A stretch of DNA of 64,000 bases, taken from the NCBI GenBank assembly GCA_043738095.1, contig JAYSZI010000123.1, positions 1 to 64,000 on the forward strand. The letters run 5' to 3'. Source of the stretch: Lysobacter_K sp043738095. GTDB lineage: Bacteria > Pseudomonadota > Gammaproteobacteria > Xanthomonadales > Xanthomonadaceae. Positions 1 through 8,398 of the stretch are shown in pieces. The notes under the pieces were generated by a model, which did no database searches, had not been told where the DNA came from, and saw only the letters and a program-made list of their open reading frames with translations. Positions within the stretch are counted from its first letter, which is position 1; every line of letters starts with the position of its first letter. The position numbers and the translations under genes are program-made.

Positions 1-1
1 C

Positions 2-109
2 GAGTTGGGCGTACTGCCGATCGATGACGTCAGGCTCCATCAGATGAAGCGCGAAAAGCTGGCTGCGAAGGATCGACTCATCCAGTTGTACGACAAGCAC
101 TCGCATTAA
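2..109 (+). CDS. C-terminal fragment of a DUF465/YdcH-like small protein
   Basis: Only the last 35 codons are inside the window; the reading frame enters from the left edge and ends with TAA at 107-109. The visible peptide is charged and helical, with a stretch reading HQMKREKLAAKDRLIQLY. This resembles the conserved C-terminal helix of DUF465 (YdcH) proteins, which carry an LKKEKLxLKDExY-type segment. DUF465 proteins are roughly 70-80 residues and have no settled function. A strong inverted repeat follows the stop by about 8 nt. The family call rests on one short helix, so it is tentative; that this is the end of a real gene is more secure. Confidence 0.5.
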   Translation, partial: ELGVLPIDDVRLHQMKREKLAAKDRLIQLYDKHSH

Positions 110-117
110 GGTCTCGC

Positions 118-162
118 CGCGGGCGGCGACGGCTTCCTCGTCGGCCGACGTCGCCGCCCGCG
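118..162. terminator. Long GC-rich hairpin after the DUF465-like gene
   Basis: Arms 118-131 and 149-162 form a perfect 14-bp inverted repeat (left arm CGCGGGCGGCGACG) with a 17-nt loop. It starts 9 nt after the stop codon of the upstream gene. No T-run follows, so it is not a textbook intrinsic terminator. It may protect the mRNA 3' end or act as a pause site. Confidence 0.5.
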
Positions 163-299
163 ACACCGCAGCCGCCGCGTCGGGAAGGCCCGTCGCGGCG
201 GTAAGGCGGTCCGCCCAACGCCCCGCGCATTGCCTGCCGGAACCACGCAGGCGGCCGCTTGCCTGAGTTGCTGCTGAGCGGAACGCAGCGCGGCCCGGT

Positions 300-305
300 T
301 AGAAT
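300..305 (+). promoter_or_regulatory. Possible -10 element (TAGAAT) upstream of cbs
   Basis: TAGAAT followed by TCG lies 49 nt before the cbs ATG. The same core, TAGAAT followed by CCG, occurs upstream of metB at 2907. No good -35 hexamer is visible at 16-18 nt upstream, so the call relies on the -10 match and the repeated context. Confidence 0.3.
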
Positions 306-353
306 TCGAAGGCCCGTCGCGCCGCGCGCGGCCCACTGGACCGCGCAAGCCGC

Positions 354-1726
<1,373 letters not shown>

Positions 1727-1730
<4 letters not shown>

Positions 1731-2674
1731 ATGCGACTGTTGGCCTATGGAAGCTGCTGACGGGCGATCGTTTGCCGGACGTGCGACTGAGTCTGCCTGA
1801 CGGGAGCCGCGTCAAGCTGCATTCCTCGTTCGCGGGTACGACGCTCTGGTTGGCCTCGCCCGCCAACGATGAAGCGGTGCGGGGGCTCCCGGCGCCACCA
1901 GAAGGTGTCGTCGCGCTGTGCATCGCCAACCCTGGGCGCGCGAGCGTACCAGTGGGCTGGCGTGCGGTTTTCCCAAGCGCCGACTGGAGCGCGTTGTTCG
2001 AGCCGGACACGCTTTGGCAGGCCGACACCAACCTGCGTTTGCAATGGAGTCGATCGTTGCCCTTGCGCGAATCGCTTCCGCCACTGGTTCCGCACCCGGT
2101 CCTGTGTCCGGCACAGGTGGCCCTGATCGCGCCGGTGCTGCACATTCCGGACGTGCTGGAACCTGAGCTCTGCGACGCGCTGATACGCCATCTGGAGGAC
2201 GATTGTGGCGGGGGCGAGGCCTCCACAGTGCGCGTGCTGCAGGATGGCCACGAGTACCTCGAGCTGGACCCATCCATCAAGAAGCGGCGTGAAAGCCCGC
2301 CTCGCGATCCAGTGCTGGAAGCCCGGGTGCACGAGCGGCTAATGCGCCGCGTGCTGCCCGAGGTCGCGCGCGCGTACCAATTTAACGTCGACCGCCGCGA
2401 CCCATTCAAGCTGTTGGCCTACCCGGCGGATGCCGGTTATTTTCGCCCTCATCGCGACAACGAAACCCGGGACGTGGCGCATCGTCGCTTCGCGTTGTCG
2501 GTCAACCTCAATGCCAGTGCCTACGAGGGCGGGGAGTTTCGGTTTTCCGAGTTTGGCCCGCATCGTTTCTCCCCAGCCACCGGCGCGGCGCTGGTGTTTT
2601 CGTGCTCCCTGCTGCACGAGGTGCTGCCGGTGGATCGTGGCGTGCGCTACGCGCTGACCACGTTCCTGGCGTGA
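1727..2674 (+). CDS. 2-oxoglutarate/Fe(II) oxygenase with N-terminal redoxin-like domain
   Basis: The 315-residue product has a C-terminal prolyl-4-hydroxylase-like double-stranded beta-helix. The iron triad is visible as H242 and D244 (PHRDNE) and H297 (LLHEVLP), with R307 as the likely 2-oxoglutarate ligand. The first 110 or so residues (GDRLPDVRLSLPDG followed by a hydrophobic strand) look like an AhpC/TSA-type redoxin fold, but no CxxC or peroxidatic cysteine pattern is seen, so this part is probably degenerate. The GTG start at 1727 overlaps the cbs stop in a GTGA junction, implying translational coupling. The natural substrate (protein proline, a small molecule or another target) cannot be told. 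Confidence 0.75.
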
Positions 2675-2906
2675 TTCTTCCAGTCTGAGCCGCCGCCCCA
2701 GGTTCGGCGATGCCTAGCAGTGGACCGGGTGGCAAGGGCCCACCCTCAGATGCGGGTCAAGGTGCTGTGGTCCGGGCTGCGATCCGTTCGCGGGCGTTTG
2801 TACCCGGGCCTGGTACCGCACTCAACGGATCGCGGCATGGTCCTGTCCTGCTGGGCACGGTGACCATCTGCACCGCTGCTTCTGAGCCCACATACGACCC
2901 AACTGA

Positions 2907-2912
2907 TAGAAT
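2907..2912 (+). promoter_or_regulatory. Possible -10 element (TAGAAT) upstream of metB
   Basis: TAGAAT lies 35 nt before the metB ATG in the 273-nt gap after the oxygenase gene. It matches the hexamer upstream of cbs, and both are followed by YCG. The -35 region is weak. Co-regulation of the two transsulfuration genes is an inference. Confidence 0.3.
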
Positions 2913-2947
2913 CCGTGGTTGCGCGTGGCTGTACTAACGGAAAAACA

Positions 2948-4150
2948 ATGAGCGAAAACAATCCTGAGAGTTCCCGGCGCCAGCCGGGACTGGGCACGCT
3001 GGCGATCCACGCCGGTCAGTCCCCGGACCCGAGCACCGGCGCGGTGATGGTGCCGATCTACGCGACCTCGACCTACGTGCAGTCCAGTCCGGGCGTGCAT
3101 CAGGGCTTCGAGTATTCGCGCAGCCACAACCCGACCCGGTTCGCCTATGAGCGCTGCGTCGCCGCGCTCGAAGGCGGCACCCGCGGTTTCGCATTCGCCT
3201 CGGGCCTGGCTGCAACCTCCACGATCCTTGAGCTGCTGGACAGCGGCAGCCACGTGATTGCAATGGACGACGTATACGGCGGCACCTACCGTCTGTTCGA
3301 GCGCGTGCGGCGCCGCTCCGCCGGCCTGGATTTCAGTTGGGTGGATCTCAGCGACCTCGCGGCGTTCGAAGCCGCCATTCGCCCCGAGACCAAACTGGTC
3401 TGGATCGAAACCCCCACCAACCCGCTCCTCAAGCTGGTCGACATCGCCCAGATCGCCGCAATCGCCCGAAAGCGCGGCCTGATCGTCGTGGTAGACAACA
3501 CCTTCAGCTCGCCCATCCTGCAGCGCCCGCTCGAGCACGGCGCACACCTGGTAATGCACTCCGCGACCAAATACCTCAACGGCCACTCCGACATGGTCGG
3601 AGGCATGGTGGTGGTCGGCGATGACAACGAGATCGCCGAACAGATGGGCTTCCTGCAGAACGCCGTCGGCGGCATCCAAGGCCCGTTTGACAGCTTCCTT
3701 GCGCTGCGCGGCCTGAAGACCCTGCACCTACGCATGAAAGCGCACTGCGAGAATGCGCAGGCGCTGGCCGAGTGGCTTGACGGCCATCCTGCAATCGACA
3801 AAGTCATCTATCCAGGCTTGAAGCCGCACCCGCAGCATGAGCTGGCCAAGCGCCAGATGGACGGGTTCGGCGGCATGATCTCGATCTACATCAAGGGCGG
3901 TCTGGACGCAGCCAAGCGCTTCTGCGAGCGCACCGAGCTGTTCGCGCTGGCCGAGTCTCTCGGCGGCGTCGAGAGTCTCGTCAACCACCCTGCGATCATG
4001 ACCCACGCGTCGGTGCCGACGGAACGGCGGACCGCGTTGGGGATTGCGGATAATCTGGTTCGGCTTAGCGTGGGGGTTGAGGCTGTTGCCGACTTAAGGC
4101 ACGACCTGGAGTTCGCGCTTTGCCATGACCCGACGAAGGCTGGCGCGTGA
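2948..4150 (+). CDS. metB: Cystathionine gamma-lyase/gamma-synthase family PLP enzyme
   Basis: This is a 400-residue member of the Cys/Met metabolism PLP-dependent family, normal in length. The cofactor lysine is K208 in HSATKYLNGHSD, D183 (VVDNTF) would contact the pyridine nitrogen, and the SRSHNPTR and DVYGGTY segments are typical. It acts in transsulfuration, either making cystathionine from an activated homoserine or cleaving cystathionine to cysteine; sequence alone does not separate the two. I prefer the ATG at 2948 (MSENN) over an in-frame start 33 nt upstream, because the extra residues are unlike the family. In Xanthomonas this gene marks one edge of the LPS locus, and here wzm begins within its stop codon. 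Confidence 0.9.
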   Translation: MSENNPESSRRQPGLGTLAIHAGQSPDPSTGAVMVPIYATSTYVQSSPGVHQGFEYSRSHNPTRFAYERCVAALEGGTRGFAFASGLAATSTILELLDSGSHVIAMDDVYGGTYRLFERVRRRSAGLDFSWVDLSDLAAFEAAIRPETKLVWIETPTNPLLKLVDIAQIAAIARKRGLIVVVDNTFSSPILQRPLEHGAHLVMHSATKYLNGHSDMVGGMVVVGDDNEIAEQMGFLQNAVGGIQGPFDSFLALRGLKTLHLRMKAHCENAQALAEWLDGHPAIDKVIYPGLKPHPQHELAKRQMDGFGGMISIYIKGGLDAAKRFCERTELFALAESLGGVESLVNHPAIMTHASVPTERRTALGIADNLVRLSVGVEAVADLRHDLEFALCHDPTKAGA

Positions 4151-4974
4151 ACCCCCATTTGGCCAAATCCGGATCGCCGAAAGCGCTGCTGACGAGCCTG
4201 TGGATACATCGAAGCCTGTCCTACCAATTGGCGAAGCGCGAAGTGGTTGGCCGCTACCGTGGTTCGGTCGCGGGGCTGGCCTGGTCCTTCTTCAACCCGC
4301 TGCTGATGCTGGCTGTCTACACCTTTGTGTTTTCGGTCATCTTCCAGGCCCGCTGGAGTGGGCTTGAAGGCGGCAAGGGCAGCTTCGCAATCGTGCTGTT
4401 CGTGGGCGTGCTGGTTCACGGCATCTTTGCCGAGTGCCTGAATCGGGCACCCAATCTGATCATGGCCAACACCAACTACGTCAAGCGCGTGATGTTTCCG
4501 CTGGAAATATTGCCTTGGGTAGCCATGGGTTCGGCCCTGTTCCACGCGTTCATCAGTTTGATTGTCTTGGTGCTCGCCCAACTTCTGGTGCTGGGTAGCG
4601 TCCCAGTCACGGCCCTTTTGCTGCCGCTGATCCTGGCCCCCCTGGTACTGACCACCGTGGGCGTGGCCTGGATCTTCGCTGCGTTCGGCGTCTACCTGCG
4701 CGACATCGGACAGATCACGGTGGTTATTACCACCGTCGCCTTGTTTCTTTCTCCCGTCTTTTATCCCGTCACAGCGCTGCCAGAGGAATACCGGTTGGTG
4801 TTTCTCTTGAATCCACTGACCTTTATCATCGAGCAGGCCCGGGAAGTAATGATCTGGGGTCGACTCCCGGACTGGAGCGGACTGGCGCTGTATATCCTGG
4901 CAAGTCTGGTCGTGGCGTGGATCGGATTCTGGACCTTCCAGAAGATGCGCACGGGGTTTGCCGATGTCCTCTGA
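4147..4974 (+). CDS. wzm: O-antigen ABC transporter permease Wzm
   Basis: This 275-residue ABC-2 type integral membrane protein has about six hydrophobic segments and the family N-terminal pattern of a short amphipathic stretch with KREVVGRYRGSVAGLAWSFFNPLLML. With Wzt it would form the inner-membrane channel that moves a completed undecaprenyl-linked O-polysaccharide to the periplasm. The conserved late segment LSPVFYPVTALPEEYR is present. The GTG start at 4147 overlaps the metB stop (GTGA). Pairing with the adjacent ATPase supports an ABC-dependent rather than Wzx/Wzy-dependent LPS route for this locus. Confidence 0.9.
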   Translation: MNPHLAKSGSPKALLTSLWIHRSLSYQLAKREVVGRYRGSVAGLAWSFFNPLLMLAVYTFVFSVIFQARWSGLEGGKGSFAIVLFVGVLVHGIFAECLNRAPNLIMANTNYVKRVMFPLEILPWVAMGSALFHAFISLIVLVLAQLLVLGSVPVTALLLPLILAPLVLTTVGVAWIFAAFGVYLRDIGQITVVITTVALFLSPVFYPVTALPEEYRLVFLLNPLTFIIEQAREVMIWGRLPDWSGLALYILASLVVAWIGFWTFQKMRTGFADVL

Positions 4975-6334
4975 GTTGAAGGCCAAGGCCTCCGTTCCCC
5001 TGGACCTTGCCGCACCGGCAATTTCCTGTACGGGTGTGTCCAAGTGCTATCAGGTGTATGTGCGGCCCGAGGATCGCCTGAAGCAGTCGTTACTGCCGCG
5101 CGTGCAGCGGGTAGCCGGGCAGCCGGTACGGCGCTACTACAACGAGTTTTGGGCGCTGCGCGACGTCGGGTTTCAGGTCGCCCGGGGTGAAACGGTCGGG
5201 ATCATCGGGCGAAACGGCTCTGGCAAGTCGACGTTGCTGCAGATCGTGTGCGGAACACTATCGCCCACGGCCGGGTCTGTCGAAGTGAATGGCCGCGTTG
5301 CCGCACTTCTCGAATTGGGCTCGGGGTTTAACCCGGAATTCACCGGCCGGGAAAATGTCTTCCTCAATGGGTCCGTGTTGGGCCTGAGTCGGGAACAAAT
5401 CGCCGCGCGATTTGACGACATTGCAAGATTTGCCGACATCGGTGATTTCATCGATCAGCCCGTGAAGACCTATTCCAGTGGCATGGCTGTGCGGTTGGCT
5501 TTTGCAGTCATCGCGCATGTGGACGCCGATATCCTGGTCATTGACGAGGCGCTGTCTGTCGGGGATGCCGTTTTCAGCCAGAAGTGCATGCGATTTCTGC
5601 GGCGGTTCAAAGAATCCGGGACCGTTTTGTTCGTGAGCCACGACGCTGCCTCGATAGCCAGTCTATGCAGCCACGCGGTATGGCTCGACCAGGGTCAAAT
5701 TCAGATGGCGGGCAATGCGAAGGATGTAGCAGATGCTTACGCTAGATTCTGTGCCAAAGCCATTCTGGGCGACAGCCACCAAGTTGTTGCGCTTAACGAG
5801 AGTGAGAAAAAGCGGGATGATCCCGACCCGCCGGCGGAGTCTGAAACTCGCATCAGTTTTTTTCAGAACATCATAAATTCTGACGGATGGGCTACCGGGC
5901 AAGCCCAGATCAACGCGGTGGATTTCCTGCGGTCGGATGGAGATGAAAGCGCCGTATTCGCTGGAGGGGAGAGGGTTACCTTGATCGTGCGAGCGCGTAT
6001 TGCCGAAAGCATCCAGCGGCCGATAATCGGATTCCTGGTAAAGGATCGGCTGGGCCAATCTCTCTTCGGCGAAAACACCTTCAATCCGCTACGCCAAACC
6101 GAAGGCGCGATGGGGGGCGGTGAAGTGGAGGCCCGTTTCCGGTTCGTGCTGCCGATGCTGCCCAATGGCGACTATTCGATGACGGTTGCGCTTGCCGACG
6201 GAGACCTTGAAGACCACATACAGCATCATTGGATACACGACGCGATCATCATAAAAGTCGTCTGCCCGAAGCCGCGCTACGGCCTGGTAGGCATACCCTT
6301 CGAGTCGATCACGTTTGACAGGACGCCCGGCTGA
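4964..6334 (+). CDS. wzt: O-antigen ABC transporter ATPase Wzt with C-terminal carbohydrate-binding domain
   Basis: The 456-residue protein has an ABC ATPase domain (about residues 20-265) with Walker A GRNGSGKS near 82-89, a YSSGM signature, Walker B LVIDEALSVGD and a switch histidine in VSHDAAS. After a linker, about 170 residues form a beta-rich C-terminal domain of the Wzt type. In E. coli O9a that domain recognises the modified non-reducing end of the O-chain. I chose the ATG at 4964, 11 nt inside wzm; a TTG at 4958 is also in frame. From about 5700 on the sequence becomes visibly richer in A/T than the ATPase half, suggesting the binding domain was acquired with the local O-antigen genes. 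Confidence 0.92.
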   Translation: MSSELKAKASVPLDLAAPAISCTGVSKCYQVYVRPEDRLKQSLLPRVQRVAGQPVRRYYNEFWALRDVGFQVARGETVGIIGRNGSGKSTLLQIVCGTLSPTAGSVEVNGRVAALLELGSGFNPEFTGRENVFLNGSVLGLSREQIAARFDDIARFADIGDFIDQPVKTYSSGMAVRLAFAVIAHVDADILVIDEALSVGDAVFSQKCMRFLRRFKESGTVLFVSHDAASIASLCSHAVWLDQGQIQMAGNAKDVADAYARFCAKAILGDSHQVVALNESEKKRDDPDPPAESETRISFFQNIINSDGWATGQAQINAVDFLRSDGDESAVFAGGERVTLIVRARIAESIQRPIIGFLVKDRLGQSLFGENTFNPLRQTEGAMGGGEVEARFRFVLPMLPNGDYSMTVALADGDLEDHIQHHWIHDAIIIKVVCPKPRYGLVGIPFESITFDRTPG

Positions 6335-6384
6335 TGGTGCGGCCATTATTTCAACCTCTTTCGCAGCCTAAAAGGTAAGTCCAC

Positions 6385-6978
6385 GTGCATGCCAGTTCCT
6401 ATGAGCACATGACCGGATTGGTTCAACGACATCTCGACGTCGGGCAAGACCTTCGCGTCCTGGACATCGGGTCGTACGACGTCAACGGCTCCTATCGGAC
6501 ATTGTTTCAGCAGGCCAGTTGGACCTATGTCGGAATCGATCTCTCCGCAGGCCCAGGGGTGGATATCGCCCTGGAGAGCCCATACAAGTTTCCGCTTCCA
6601 TCTTCTTCGATGGACTTGGTCATATCGGGACAGGCATTCGAGCACGTCGAATTCTTCTGGCAGACGTGGTTGGAAATGTTGCGGGTTCTGAAGCCCGGTG
6701 GGCGGATATTTCTCATCGCTCCGTCGCGAGGTCCTGAGCACAAGCATCCCCAGGACTGCTGGCGGTTCTATCCGGACGGGTATCGCGCGCTGGCCAAGCT
6801 GGGGGATTGTGAATTAATCGAAGTCGGCACCGACTGGGAGCCGCATTCCGATCCCGGAAGCAGCCATTGGGGCGATACGGTTGGCGTATTCCGCAAGCGG
6901 TCTCCGTCCTTGCGCACGCGGCTCGGTCAGTGGGCCATGCGGTGGGCTTTCCAGGGCCTTCCGCAGGTTGCTCGATGA
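6385..6978 (+). CDS. Class I SAM-dependent methyltransferase (Methyltransf_11 type)
   Basis: This 197-residue protein carries a Rossmann-type SAM-binding start (LRVLDIGSYDVNGSY), an acidic strand-2 end (YVGIDLS), and the post-motif SMDLVISGQAFEHVEF followed by LRVLKPGGRIFLIAPS. The start is GTG at 6385, preceded by AAAGGT about 8 nt upstream. It sits directly after wzt. In ABC-dependent O-antigen systems, methyltransferases at this position often cap or decorate the chain end read by the Wzt C-terminal domain. The acceptor cannot be assigned from sequence. Confidence 0.8.
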   Translation: MHASSYEHMTGLVQRHLDVGQDLRVLDIGSYDVNGSYRTLFQQASWTYVGIDLSAGPGVDIALESPYKFPLPSSSMDLVISGQAFEHVEFFWQTWLEMLRVLKPGGRIFLIAPSRGPEHKHPQDCWRFYPDGYRALAKLGDCELIEVGTDWEPHSDPGSSHWGDTVGVFRKRSPSLRTRLGQWAMRWAFQGLPQVAR

Positions 6979-7008
6979 ACTATTCCGACCTGCCTTTCTC
7001 ATCAACGA

Positions 7009-8352
7009 GTGACGCTCTGCATGCTGCCCATCCACCCCAATAAAAGCATGTTCATGCGTGCCGAGCACTTACCCCCAAGCGCGTGGATGGGGCATATCCC
7101 CTTTGCTTGCTGGCTGACCGAGGCCACGCAGCCGACGACATTCGTCGAGTTGGGCACGCACTACGGCACCTCTTACCTGGCGTTCTGCCAGGCAGTCGTG
7201 GCCAATGGCCTGTCTACCCGCTGCTTTGCCGTGGATACCTGGCAGGGCGACGAGCATGCCGGTGTCTATGGCGAGGATATCTACGCGCAACTGCACGGCT
7301 ATCACGCGACGAAATACGCTGGCTTCTCGCGTCTTATGCGCATGACGTTTGACGATGCGGTCGGGTATTTTGCGGACGGCTCGATTGACCTGTTGCATAT
7401 CGACGGTCTGCATACCTACGAGGCGGTACGCCATGATTTTGAAACGTGGCTGCCCAAGCTTTCGCGCCGCGGCGTAATCCTCTTCCACGACACGTGTGTG
7501 CGCGAGCGAGAGTTCGGCGTATGGCGTTTTTGGAGTGAGATAAGCAAGCGCTATCCATCTTTCGAATTTACCCACTCCCATGGGTTGGGCGTGCTCGCCG
7601 TCGGTGAAGAAATCCCCTTGCAGGTGAAAAGCTTGCTTGAAACAACCGACGAAGCGAGCCAGTTGCTCGTCAACCAGCTGTTCGAGAGTCTCGGGTGCGT
7701 TATCGATGCAAATTCGGAGATTGAGCGACTGGGCCGTGCGCTTGCGCACGAACAGGCGCTAAGGCGCGAAGAGCGCGCCGGCGCGCTGAGCAATTTTGGG
7801 GAAGTCCTGCGCGAACAGGTGAACTGCATTCGGGGCGACATAGTGCACGCGGAGAACCTGATCCTGTCTGGACAATCAGAATTCAAAGAGCAGCAGAGAT
7901 CGCAGACGGGCGAGGCGGCTGCGTTCCGCCATTCAATCGACACCGGGTTGGATGCCCTGCGCCATGACATCGTGGCCGTGCGCGATCAGCTCCTGTCCGC
8001 CGCTCGCGAGACAGCAGAACACGTGAGCCTGGTATCCGAGTCTAGGTTGGCCACTGTGTTGTCCGGGCAAGCCGAGGCGAACGAATCCCTGGAAATCCAG
8101 CTGACGGCGGGAGCGGATGCGCTGCGGCAAGAATTGGTGACCATTCGCACCGATCTTCTGCAGTCTGACAACGCCAGCCGCAACGAGTTGTCTAGCCGGA
8201 TGGACGCGCTCGCAGGGGGGTTGAACCGCATCGATTCCCTAGCCAAAGGGATCGAACAACTAGACGAGGGAATAAGGGATCTTCGCAAGAGGGGCTTCGT
8301 GCGTGGGGTGAAGCGCCTCATCGGAGTCGGGACACCGTCGTTGGATAGCTGA
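7009..8352 (+). CDS. SAM-dependent methyltransferase with long C-terminal coiled coil (WbdD-like chain-terminator candidate)
   Basis: Residues 1-200 are a Methyltransf_24-type domain: motif I FVELGTHYGTSY (about 45-56), then FAVDTWQGDE, LLHIDGLHTYE and VILFHDTCV. Residues about 230-430 are low in proline and rich in A, E, L, R and Q with heptad-like hydrophobic spacing, as in a long coiled coil. The last 20 or so residues are basic and amphipathic (RKRGFVRGVKRLIG). E. coli WbdD also joins a methyltransferase to a coiled-coil ruler that sets O-chain length, but it has a kinase domain as well, which I do not see here. The start is GTG 7009 or ATG 7021; neither has a strong ribosome site. Confidence 0.75.
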   Translation: MTLCMLPIHPNKSMFMRAEHLPPSAWMGHIPFACWLTEATQPTTFVELGTHYGTSYLAFCQAVVANGLSTRCFAVDTWQGDEHAGVYGEDIYAQLHGYHATKYAGFSRLMRMTFDDAVGYFADGSIDLLHIDGLHTYEAVRHDFETWLPKLSRRGVILFHDTCVREREFGVWRFWSEISKRYPSFEFTHSHGLGVLAVGEEIPLQVKSLLETTDEASQLLVNQLFESLGCVIDANSEIERLGRALAHEQALRREERAGALSNFGEVLREQVNCIRGDIVHAENLILSGQSEFKEQQRSQTGEAAAFRHSIDTGLDALRHDIVAVRDQLLSAARETAEHVSLVSESRLATVLSGQAEANESLEIQLTAGADALRQELVTIRTDLLQSDNASRNELSSRMDALAGGLNRIDSLAKGIEQLDEGIRDLRKRGFVRGVKRLIGVGTPSLDS

Positions 8353-8398
8353 TAAGGCGTATGTGTGTTGTAGATGTGAATGGTGAAGGCATGACCAT

